A stretch of 64,000 nt of DNA from Akkermansiaceae bacterium UBA2367 (GTDB lineage: Bacteria; Verrucomicrobiota; Verrucomicrobiia; Verrucomicrobiales; DEV007), in NCBI GenBank assembly GCA_002344525.1, contig DDTJ01000095.1, positions 8,002 through 72,001 of the forward strand, in the 5' to 3' direction. The notes under the pieces are model-generated. The model did not search any database, was not told the DNA's origin, and was given only the letters and a program-made list of their open reading frames with translations. Positions 50,855 through 57,814 of the stretch are shown piece after piece. A program made the position numbers and the translations under genes. The stretch's first letter is position 1; each line of letters starts with the position of its first letter.

Positions 50855-53800
50855 TCAGTGGGCGGCGGCGGACCCGAGTTCCAGGGACCGGGCGGCGGCC
50901 TTGCGCCCGAAGAGCCAGAACATCGCGGGGGTCACCGCCATATCGAGGAGGGTGGAGGAGACGAGGCCGCCGACGATGACGACGGCGACGGGGTGGAGGA
51001 TCTCCTTGCCCGGCTGGTCGGCGGCGAGGACGAAGGGGATCAGCGCGATGCCGGCGGCGAGGGCGGTCATGGTCACGGGCACGAGCCGCTCCTTCGTCCC
51101 TCGCACGATCATGGCGCGGGTGAAGCCCTCGCCCTCGTGCTTCATCAGGTGGAGGTAGTGCGAGATCATCATGATGCCGTTGCGGGCGGCGACGCCGCCG
51201 ACGGCGACGAAGCCGACGAGGGTGGCGATACTGATGTTGTTCAGCTTCAGCCAGGTGAAGGCGAGCCCGCCCATGAGGGCGAGGGGGATGTTCACCAGCA
51301 CCTGGAGGGCGAGGGCGGCGCTTTTGAAATAGCCGTGGAGCATCATGAAGATGGCGACGAAGACGGCGGCGGAGAGGATCGCGATGCGCCGGGTCGCCTC
51401 CTGCTGCGCCTGGAACTCGCCTTCGAAGGTGATGAAATAGCCCTCCGGCAGCTTCACCTTTTCGGCGACCTCCTCCTGGAGCCGGACGACGAGGTCCGAG
51501 ACGCCGCGCACCTCGGGCTTGATCGCGATGGTGAAACGGCGCTGGCCGTCCTCGCGGAAGATCACGTTCGGCCCCTTCGCCTCGCGCACGTCGGCGAGGG
51601 CGTGGAGCGGGACGTATTGGCCCTCCGCGACCTGGATGGGCAGTTGCGCGATCTTTTCGGGGGAGTCGCGCCACTCCAGCGGCAGGCGGGTGACGAGGTT
51701 CACGGCGCGCTGGCCTTCGCGCAGTTCCGCGACCTCCTTGCCGCCGACGAGGGTGGAGAGATCCTCGTTGAGGCGGCCGGGGGCGATGCCGTAGGCGCGC
51801 GCGCGGTCGCGGTCGGCCTCGATGCGGAGCTGCGGGATGCTGGATTGCACGTCGAGCTTCGCCCCTTCGAAACCGGGGATGGTCCTGGCGACTTCCTGCA
51901 CCTCGACGCCGAGGGAGCGGATCTTGTCCAGATCGGGGCCGAAGACCTTGACCGCCACGGGCGCGGCCACGCCGCTCATCATGTGGCCGATGCGGTCCGA
52001 GAGCGGCCCGCCGACCACGGCGAAGACGCCGGGCACGGTGCGGACCCTGGCCATGAGGTCGTCGAGGATTTCCCGGCGGCTCCGGGGGGGGCTGCCGTCT
52101 TCGCTTTCGATTTCGCGAAAATCGACGTCGAACTCCGAGGTCGAGACGGGCACGACGTGGTCGCCGCGCTCGGCGCGCCCGAGGCGGCGGCCGACGATGC
52201 GCACCTCAGGCACGCCGAGGATCTGCTCCTCGAGCACGTCGGAGATGCGGTTCATCTCGTCGAGCGAGGTCCCGGGGTTCGCGGAGACGGCGACGAGGGC
52301 GGTTTCCTCCCGGAATTTCGGGAGGAAGTCCTTGTTCATGATGGGATAGAGGGAGAAGGCGGCGACAAGCAGGACGAGGGCGATGGCGAGGACGAGGGCC
52401 GGCTGGCCAAGGGCGAGGCGCAGCAGGGTCTTGTCGAGCAGCCATTTCATGCCGCGGACGAGGCGTCCGTCCTTGTGCTCGTGGCCTTCCTTTGGATTCA
52501 ACAGGAAGGAGCAGAGCACGGGGATGACGGTGAGTGAGACGACGAAGGAGGCGACCATCGAGAGGATCGTGGCGATGGCGATGGGCGCGAAGAGCTTGCC
52601 CTCCACCCCCGAAAGACCGAGGAGCGGGACGAAAACGAGGACGATGAGGACGGTCGCGTAGAGGATGGAGTTCCGCACTTCGCCGGAGGCCCGGGCGATG
52701 ACGGTCAGTCTCGGGAGCGGGTTGGCGAGCGCCGCGTTTTCCCGCAATCGCCGGAAGACGTTCTCCACATCGACGATGGCGTCGTCCACGACCATGCCGA
52801 TGGCGACGGCGAGGCCGCCGAGGGTCATGGAGTTCACGCTGATGCCCATGCCGAGGAAGACGATCATGGTGATGGCGAAGGACATGGGCATCGCCATCAG
52901 GGTGATGAAGGTGGTGCGGAGGTTGAGAAGGAAAAGGAACAGCACCACCGTGACCATGACGGCTCCGTCGCGGATGGCCTCGGCGAGATTGCCGATGGCG
53001 TGGTCGATGAAGTCCTTCTGCTGGAAGAGCAGGGCCGTCTCCACGCCCTCGGGCAGGGCCGGCTGGAGCTCGGCGAGGGCCTCTTTGATCTTGCCGGTCA
53101 GTTCGCGGGTGTCGAAGCCGGGCGACTTGGTCACCGTCATGATCACGCCGTAGGTCGGCGTTTTCTCCGGGCTGCGGCTCACGGTGGCGTCACCGCGCAT
53201 GGGCTCGACGCCCCACTCGACCCTCGCCACGTCGGAGATGGCGATGGCGCGGTCGCCGATCTTCTTCACCGCCGTGTTGGCGATCTCGGCGAGATCGACG
53301 GTCATGGAGAGATTGCGGACCATGATCTCCGTCGGTCCGGTGTCGAGGAAGCCGCCGGTGGTCGTATTCGCGGCCTCTTCCGCCGCCGCCTCGAGCTCCG
53401 CGAGGCTGACGCCGAGGGCCTGCATCCGATGGGGGTCGGGCTGGATCTCGATCCGCTTGATCCCTCCGCCCATGTTGAGGATTTCGGCGATGCCGGAGAC
53501 GCTGAGGAGACGCCGACGGATCGTCCAGTCGGCGATGGAGCGGACTTCGCGGGGCGGCAGGTAGCCCGCTTCGCCCTCCGGCACAGTGGAGCGCACGCCG
53601 ACGAGCAAAATCTCGCCCATGAGCGAAGCGACCGGGGTCATGAAGGGTTCGACGCCCTCGGGCAACTGCTCCCGCGCGCCTTGGAGACGCTCCTGGACCA
53701 TCATACGGGCGCGGTAGATGTCGGTCCCCCAGCCGAATTCGGCATAGACGAGGGAGAGGGCGACGTCGCTGTTCGAGCGCAGGCGCGTGAGTCCGGCCAC

Positions 53801-54025
53801 GCCCATCAGGGCGCTTTCGAGCGGCTGGGTCACGCGGGTTTCGACCTCCTCGGGCGCGAGTCCCGGCGCTTCGGTCAGGATGACGACGGTGGGCTTGGTG
53901 AGGTCCGGCAGCACTTCGACGGGAAGGCGGGTGGCGGTGTACAAGCCGAGCGCCAGCAAGAGGATCGAGACCGCGAGGACGGCCGCCCGGTTGGCGAGCG
54001 ACCATTGGATCATTCGGTTTAGCAT
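50855..54025 (-). CDS. RND efflux pump, inner-membrane permease (CzcA/CusA-like)
   Basis: Inner-membrane proton-driven RND pump of 1056 residues with twelve helices and two large periplasmic loops. The family hallmark in helix 4 is GMVVDDAIVDVENVFRRL, with paired acidic residues for proton relay; the last acidic Asp before VEN is typical of a PVC/Bacteroidetes CzcA-like group rather than of CusA (VDAA). The N-terminus (MLNRMIQWSLANRAAVLAVS) is canonical. It follows the adaptor gene by 3 bp and is followed by His-rich gene B. Heavy metal export is inferred from that context; drug export is possible. Confidence 0.92.
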   Translation of the reverse strand: MLNRMIQWSLANRAAVLAVSILLLALGLYTATRLPVEVLPDLTKPTVVILTEAPGLAPEEVETRVTQPLESALMGVAGLTRLRSNSDVALSLVYAEFGWGTDIYRARMMVQERLQGAREQLPEGVEPFMTPVASLMGEILLVGVRSTVPEGEAGYLPPREVRSIADWTIRRRLLSVSGIAEILNMGGGIKRIEIQPDPHRMQALGVSLAELEAAAEEAANTTTGGFLDTGPTEIMVRNLSMTVDLAEIANTAVKKIGDRAIAISDVARVEWGVEPMRGDATVSRSPEKTPTYGVIMTVTKSPGFDTRELTGKIKEALAELQPALPEGVETALLFQQKDFIDHAIGNLAEAIRDGAVMVTVVLFLFLLNLRTTFITLMAMPMSFAITMIVFLGMGISVNSMTLGGLAVAIGMVVDDAIVDVENVFRRLRENAALANPLPRLTVIARASGEVRNSILYATVLIVLVFVPLLGLSGVEGKLFAPIAIATILSMVASFVVSLTVIPVLCSFLLNPKEGHEHKDGRLVRGMKWLLDKTLLRLALGQPALVLAIALVLLVAAFSLYPIMNKDFLPKFREETALVAVSANPGTSLDEMNRISDVLEEQILGVPEVRIVGRRLGRAERGDHVVPVSTSEFDVDFREIESEDGSPPRSRREILDDLMARVRTVPGVFAVVGGPLSDRIGHMMSGVAAPVAVKVFGPDLDKIRSLGVEVQEVARTIPGFEGAKLDVQSSIPQLRIEADRDRARAYGIAPGRLNEDLSTLVGGKEVAELREGQRAVNLVTRLPLEWRDSPEKIAQLPIQVAEGQYVPLHALADVREAKGPNVIFREDGQRRFTIAIKPEVRGVSDLVVRLQEEVAEKVKLPEGYFITFEGEFQAQQEATRRIAILSAAVFVAIFMMLHGYFKSAALALQVLVNIPLALMGGLAFTWLKLNNISIATLVGFVAVGGVAARNGIMMISHYLHLMKHEGEGFTRAMIVRGTKERLVPVTMTALAAGIALIPFVLAADQPGKEILHPVAVVIVGGLVSSTLLDMAVTPAMFWLFGRKAAARSLELGSAAAH

Positions 54026-54028
54026 GGC

Positions 54029-55195
54029 TCAGCGATCCTCGGTTTGGGATTGGGTGTCGGGGGCTTCCTCAACGGCGGGGGCTTCGTCGGCGGCGGGACG
54101 CCGGCGCGGCCCGAAGATCGCGGCGAGGAGCAGGACGAAGAGAGCCGCACTGACATACTTCCACATCGGGCTGCCGCCTTCTTCATGGTCGTGATCGTGG
54201 CTGCCGCCCTTTTTCGCGGCCTCCATTTCGGCCTTTTTCTCCGGGGTGAGTTCGGACCCGTCCTCGGCGTGCTCGTGTCCGTGGGCGGCGTCGAGGGCTT
54301 CCTTCAGGGAGATGCCGCTGGCGCCTCCGGCGAAGGAGAGCGAGTAGGCTCCTCGGGTCACGACTTCGTCGGCGGGGAAGAGGCCCGAGAGAATCTCCGC
54401 GTCTTGGGCGTTCACCGAACCGACCTCGACGGAAGTGCGCACGAAGGCGTTGGGCAGGTCGAAATGCTTCACGAAGACGAAGCGTCGGCTCGGCTCGCCC
54501 TGCAAGGCGGCGCGCGGGACGGAGGTCACGTTCTCGCGCCTGCCGAGGACGACGGCGTATTCGGCCCTCATGCCCGGACGGAGACGGCCGCTTTCGTTTT
54601 TCAGTCGGAAGATCCCGGCGAGGGTTCCGGTCCCCCGGTCCACGGTGGTGCCGAAGCGGATCAGGGTCCCTTTGAAGACTTCGCCGGGCAGGGCGGCGAC
54701 GCGGATGTGGCTCTCCGCCCCCGCTTCGAGTCGGCCCGCGAGATCCTCGGGCAGGCTCGCCACGGCATCGACCTCCGTCAGGTCCGCGATTTCGACGAGG
54801 ATCCTGTCCGGCTCGACGGGTTCGCCGGGGCGGGCCGCGACGGCCATCACCAAGCCGTCGATGGGGGACTTGAGGTCGATCACCGGAGGCGGATCGCCGG
54901 GCTGGCGGCTCTCGACCTTCGCGACGACCTGTCCTTTTGCGACCATGTCGCCGGGCGCAACCAGGACTTCGGCGATGCGACCGGGGATGCGGCTGCTCAC
55001 GACGCCGGACGAGCCCGGCACCGTCTCGATGCGCCCGAGGGCAAAGGCGGTCTCTTCGAAATCACGCTCCTCGGCGGTGATGGTCTCGATGCGCAGGTTC
55101 TTCACCCCGGTCGCGTCGAGGATGACGACGTCCTCCTGGGCGTGCGCGGAGAGTGCGAGAGCGAAGGCGATGTTGGATATTAATCCGGTCCCCAA
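54029..55195 (-). CDS. RND efflux periplasmic adaptor (HlyD/CzcB family) with His-rich C-terminus
   Basis: A membrane-fusion adaptor of about 388 residues linking the RND pump to TolC. A signal peptide (ISNIAFALALSAHAQED) leads into the biotinyl-lipoyl half motifs (GRIAEVLVAPGDMVAKGQVV, then SPIDGLVMAVAARPGEPVEP) and beta-barrel domains (RPGMRAEYAVVLGRRENV). Unusually, residues after about 310 carry His clusters (HGHEHAEDG, SHDHDHEEGG) and a C-terminal membrane helix (WKYVSAALFVLLLAAIFG). No ATG lies near the signal; TTG 55195 is the likeliest start, and the frame stays open much further upstream through repeat DNA. The stop is 3 bp before the pump gene. Confidence 0.85.
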   Translation of the reverse strand: MGTGLISNIAFALALSAHAQEDVVILDATGVKNLRIETITAEERDFEETAFALGRIETVPGSSGVVSSRIPGRIAEVLVAPGDMVAKGQVVAKVESRQPGDPPPVIDLKSPIDGLVMAVAARPGEPVEPDRILVEIADLTEVDAVASLPEDLAGRLEAGAESHIRVAALPGEVFKGTLIRFGTTVDRGTGTLAGIFRLKNESGRLRPGMRAEYAVVLGRRENVTSVPRAALQGEPSRRFVFVKHFDLPNAFVRTSVEVGSVNAQDAEILSGLFPADEVVTRGAYSLSFAGGASGISLKEALDAAHGHEHAEDGSELTPEKKAEMEAAKKGGSHDHDHEEGGSPMWKYVSAALFVLLLAAIFGPRRRPAADEAPAVEEAPDTQSQTEDR

Positions 55196-55398
55196 AGAGA
55201 TTCTTTTCGGAACCTTCCCAAGTCTTGCAAATTCCGAAAACGATGAGCAGGTAGACCCGACCGGCCCGGTCGGGGGTTGGGCGCACAGGGATCCCGGAGC
55301 GCCCTTCCGGCGGTTCGAGCCGAACCGCCCTACCTGACGCGCGGAACATCTGCCGGATGTTTCGAAACGATTTGCGTGCCGCATTAATAAAAAGAGTC
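55196..55398. repeat. Spacer with GGCGGTTCG palindrome
   Basis: Between the TolC and adaptor genes, GGCGGTTCG at 55309-55317 and CGAACCGCC at 55321-55329 form a perfect 9-bp stem with an AGC loop. It resembles the GGTAGGGCGAACCG fragment near 10080. No gene is convincing here, which is why a short adaptor start is preferred. Confidence 0.55.
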
Positions 55399-56685
55399 TC
55401 ATTTCTGGTTCTGTGAGGACGATTCGAGTCCGGGATAGGCGCCGGTGGCGAGACGGACGCGGGCTTCGGCCAAGTGGTAGTCGGCGAGGAAATCGAGGGC
55501 GGCGCGGCGCACTTCGAGCAACTGCTCCTGCGCCTGCCGCACTTGCAGGAAGGTCGCCTCGCCCTGCGCATGGGCTTTGCGGACCTCGTCGAGCTGCTCC
55601 TTGGCGAGGGCGGGCAACTCGTCGGCGGCCTCGCGAGCGAGCTTCCATGCGTCGAGGCGGGCGCGGTAGGCCTCCTCGCATTCGCCACGGATTTTGAAAC
55701 GCGCCGCCTCTACCCCCCGCGACGCCTCCTCGCCGTCGAGCTTGGCTTGCTCGATGCCGCCTTGGTTGCGGTTGCGCAGAGGGAGGGGGATGGAGATGCC
55801 GATGCCCCCGAAAGTGTTGCGCTCCAAGCCGTTCGGCGCATCGACGGCCCTCTCCCCCTCGACGAAGAGCCTCACCGAAACATCCTCCCAGCGTTTCGCC
55901 TCCTCAAGGACGAGGGCGGCGCGGGCTTCGTTGATTTTCGCGAGGGCGAGGACATGGTCGGGACGACGCGAAAGGATCGTGTCGAGGTCGGCTTTGCCGG
56001 ACGGGGTGGCCGCGGGTAGGTCGAGGGCCACGTCGAGACGCAGGTTGCTCGTGGCATCAAGACCGAGGTGGCGGAGCAAGGCGAGACGCTGCTGCTGCTC
56101 CTGCGCGGCGAGGCGGTCGCGCTCCTGCCCGAGGGTACGGGTGGCGAGCTTCGCCTGCATCGCGTCGAGCTTCGAGACCTCGCCGCCGGCGGCCTTCTCC
56201 TCGAGGAAGCGTAGGATTTCCGCGTTCAGGGCAAGGCCCTCCCGGACGAGGCGCTCGCGCTCGCGAGTGGCGAGCAGTTCGACGAAGGCGCGGTCGATCT
56301 CCCCGGCTAGCTCGCGGCGACGTTCCGCGATCTCGGCTTCAGCAAGGAGAATCTGGTGGCGGCGCAGCCCTTTTTCATGACGGAGACGCGAGGTCAGGGG
56401 AAAGCGTTGGGCGAAAGCGACCTCGTAGTTCCGCTCGCCCTCGTTGCGTCCGATGCCGTCGTCGCTCACGTTCAGCTCGAATTCGGGATTCTCCAAGCGC
56501 CCCGACCAGCGTAGGCGCGAGGTGGCGCGGTCGATCGCGACGGCGGCGACCTTCAGATCGGGATGGTTCGCAAAGGCCGTGCGGATCGCCGCGTCGCGCG
56601 TGAGCGTGCGTGGTTCGGACGCGGGCAGGCAGGTTCCCGCCGCCACGAAGGCGAGCAGGAGGAGGAAAGGGATGGATGGATTCAT
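55399..56685 (-). CDS. TolC-family outer-membrane efflux protein (CzcC-like)
   Basis: Outer-membrane channel of 428 residues for the RND pump encoded just downstream. The signal peptide is IPFLLLLAFVAAGTCLPAS. Two long alpha-helical repeats form the TolC hairpins: LTRDAAIRTAFANHPDLKVA, NEGERNYEVAFAQRFPLTSR, SKLDAMQAKLATRTLGQERD and then LLFVEGERAV-type strands, ending LEVRRAALDFLADYHLAEAR. The proline/leucine-rich strand motif GIGISIPLPLRNRNQGGIEQ is typical of metal-efflux members. The start at 56685 opens the signal peptide. Confidence 0.92.
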   Translation of the reverse strand: MNPSIPFLLLLAFVAAGTCLPASEPRTLTRDAAIRTAFANHPDLKVAAVAIDRATSRLRWSGRLENPEFELNVSDDGIGRNEGERNYEVAFAQRFPLTSRLRHEKGLRRHQILLAEAEIAERRRELAGEIDRAFVELLATRERERLVREGLALNAEILRFLEEKAAGGEVSKLDAMQAKLATRTLGQERDRLAAQEQQQRLALLRHLGLDATSNLRLDVALDLPAATPSGKADLDTILSRRPDHVLALAKINEARAALVLEEAKRWEDVSVRLFVEGERAVDAPNGLERNTFGGIGISIPLPLRNRNQGGIEQAKLDGEEASRGVEAARFKIRGECEEAYRARLDAWKLAREAADELPALAKEQLDEVRKAHAQGEATFLQVRQAQEQLLEVRRAALDFLADYHLAEARVRLATGAYPGLESSSQNQK

Positions 56686-56827
56686 GAAGCGTGTGCAAGG
56701 CGATGTCGGGAACGCGTCCGAAGGGACGCGGACAGGGGCGACCGGGCCGGAACTCGACAAGGAAGCGCGGCAAAAAAAGCGCACGCCGCGTCCTCCTCCC
56801 GTCGAAAGGGCCGGGGAAGCAACGGGA

Positions 56828-57259
56828 TCAGATCAGAAAACGCCCCGTGAACGTCGGGGCGGAGAGCGCCGGGCCTCGATCCGGCGGATCGGGGATGGCG
56901 GAAGGAACGTCGCCCGAGACCGCGACCGTGGCGGCGGGAATCTCGAAGGTGACGGGGGCGAGGATCGCGACGGTGAGAGCCGGCACCTTCACCAAGCCCG
57001 GCGTCGGCGCTTCGGAGAGGCGGAGCTCGCAGGATTCGGGGCAAGGCACCGATTCAGATTCATGGTCATGGCCTTCCTCCTCGTGGGATTCGAGGCAGAA
57101 GGAGCCGGAGTGACCCGCACCGTCCCCGTCGTGGTGGAGATGATGGTGGGCTTGCACCCCGACCATTGAAAGCACCGCGCAAAAGGTCGTCTTCCCCCCC
57201 ACCCCGAGCAGGGCGAAGAGAAGCGGCAGAACGAGGACTTGGAGGGCTTTTCGCACCAT
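56828..57259 (-). CDS. Small exported His/Cys-containing protein
   Basis: A 143-residue protein with an N-terminal hydrophobic signal (ALQVLVLPLLFALLGVGGKT). A short middle stretch has metal-like residues (HHHLHHDGDGAGHSG, then CLESHEEEGHDHESESVPCPESC), and the tail is Pro/Ala-rich. It is located directly upstream of the tolC-adaptor-RND genes on the same strand, where small periplasmic metal-binding proteins often start efflux operons. I do not recognise the family. The start at 57259 gives the signal peptide. Confidence 0.7.
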   Translation of the reverse strand: MVRKALQVLVLPLLFALLGVGGKTTFCAVLSMVGVQAHHHLHHDGDGAGHSGSFCLESHEEEGHDHESESVPCPESCELRLSEAPTPGLVKVPALTVAILAPVTFEIPAATVAVSGDVPSAIPDPPDRGPALSAPTFTGRFLI

Positions 57260-57310
57260 GTCAGCGGGAAACGGTCGCCGAGGAGGGCCGGGTGTCAATC
57301 GGCGATTGGG

Positions 57311-57688
57311 TCACCCGTGCCCCGGCTTGCGTTTGTGGATGCAAAGGGCGTTGCCGTCGGGGTCGAGGACGAAAGCCATGCGGCAGACGGGCGTTTCGAG
57401 GGGTTCCATGTGGAAGGTCGTGCCGCGCTCGCGCAGGTGGGCGATGGCCGCGTCGAAATCCTCGACCTCCAAACCGACGGAGCAACCCGAGGAGGTCGGC
57501 GACCAATCCGGCGCGCCCGCGCCGATGGCGAGGGTGCCGTTGGCGATGTCGTATTCGGTCCACTGCATGCCGCCCGGCTCCTCGGCCACCATCGTGGGGG
57601 AGAGGCCCAGCACGCCCTCGTAGAAGGCACGGGCGCGGGCCATGTCGGTGACGGGATAGCAACTGAAGGCGATTTCGGTGATGTTCAT
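57311..57688 (-). CDS. VOC-superfamily protein (glyoxalase/bleomycin-resistance fold)
   Basis: A 125-residue protein of the vicinal-oxygen-chelate fold. The two beta-alpha-beta repeats read EIAFSCYPVTDMARARAFYE, then LEVEDFDAAIAHLRERGTTF and MAFVLDPDGNALCIHKR. The terminal DPDGN.LCIH pattern is common in Glo-EDI-BRP proteins and supplies one metal ligand. Substrate and partner are unknown. The start at 57688 aligns with the normal N-terminus. Two palindromes lie directly upstream. Confidence 0.86.
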   Translation of the reverse strand: MNITEIAFSCYPVTDMARARAFYEGVLGLSPTMVAEEPGGMQWTEYDIANGTLAIGAGAPDWSPTSSGCSVGLEVEDFDAAIAHLRERGTTFHMEPLETPVCRMAFVLDPDGNALCIHKRKPGHG

Positions 57689-57697
57689 GGCGAAGAG

Positions 57698-57718
57698 GGT
57701 ATCACAAACTGTGATACC
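57698..57718. promoter_or_regulatory. Palindrome GGTATCAC/GTGATACC upstream of VOC gene
   Basis: A perfect 8-bp stem with loop AAACT, 10 bp upstream of the VOC start codon. It shares the ATCAC/GTGAT core with the palindrome at 57747-57773. It could be an operator or an interspersed repeat; its place in the leader would also allow an RNA hairpin. Confidence 0.55.
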
Positions 57719-57746
57719 AAGCCCAGCCATTTCGACAAGGTCGGAA

Positions 57747-57773
57747 TTGGAGATCACACGTCGTGATCTCCAA
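57747..57773. promoter_or_regulatory. Palindrome TTGGAGATCAC/GTGATCTCCAA upstream of VOC gene
   Basis: A perfect 11-bp inverted repeat with a 5-nt spacer (ACGTC). It is flanked at its right end by a copy of the GGAGGGCCGACATTC repeat arm. The two palindromes near the VOC start have the same ATCAC core, which suggests either a common binding protein or repeat ancestry. Confidence 0.6.
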
Positions 57774-57814
57774 GGAGGGCCGACATTCCTGAATCCAAAA
57801 ACGTGATGAAGAGC

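Noticed and set aside
50660..52537. Long open frame antisense to the RND pump
   Set aside because: The pump on the other strand has all expected motifs, and the antisense sequence has no signals or domains.
55196..55681. N-terminal extension of the RND adaptor
   Set aside because: The frame stays open, but the predicted peptide is Arg-rich, lacks a signal peptide and overlaps the TolC gene and palindromic repeat DNA. The export signal starts at the TTG 55195.
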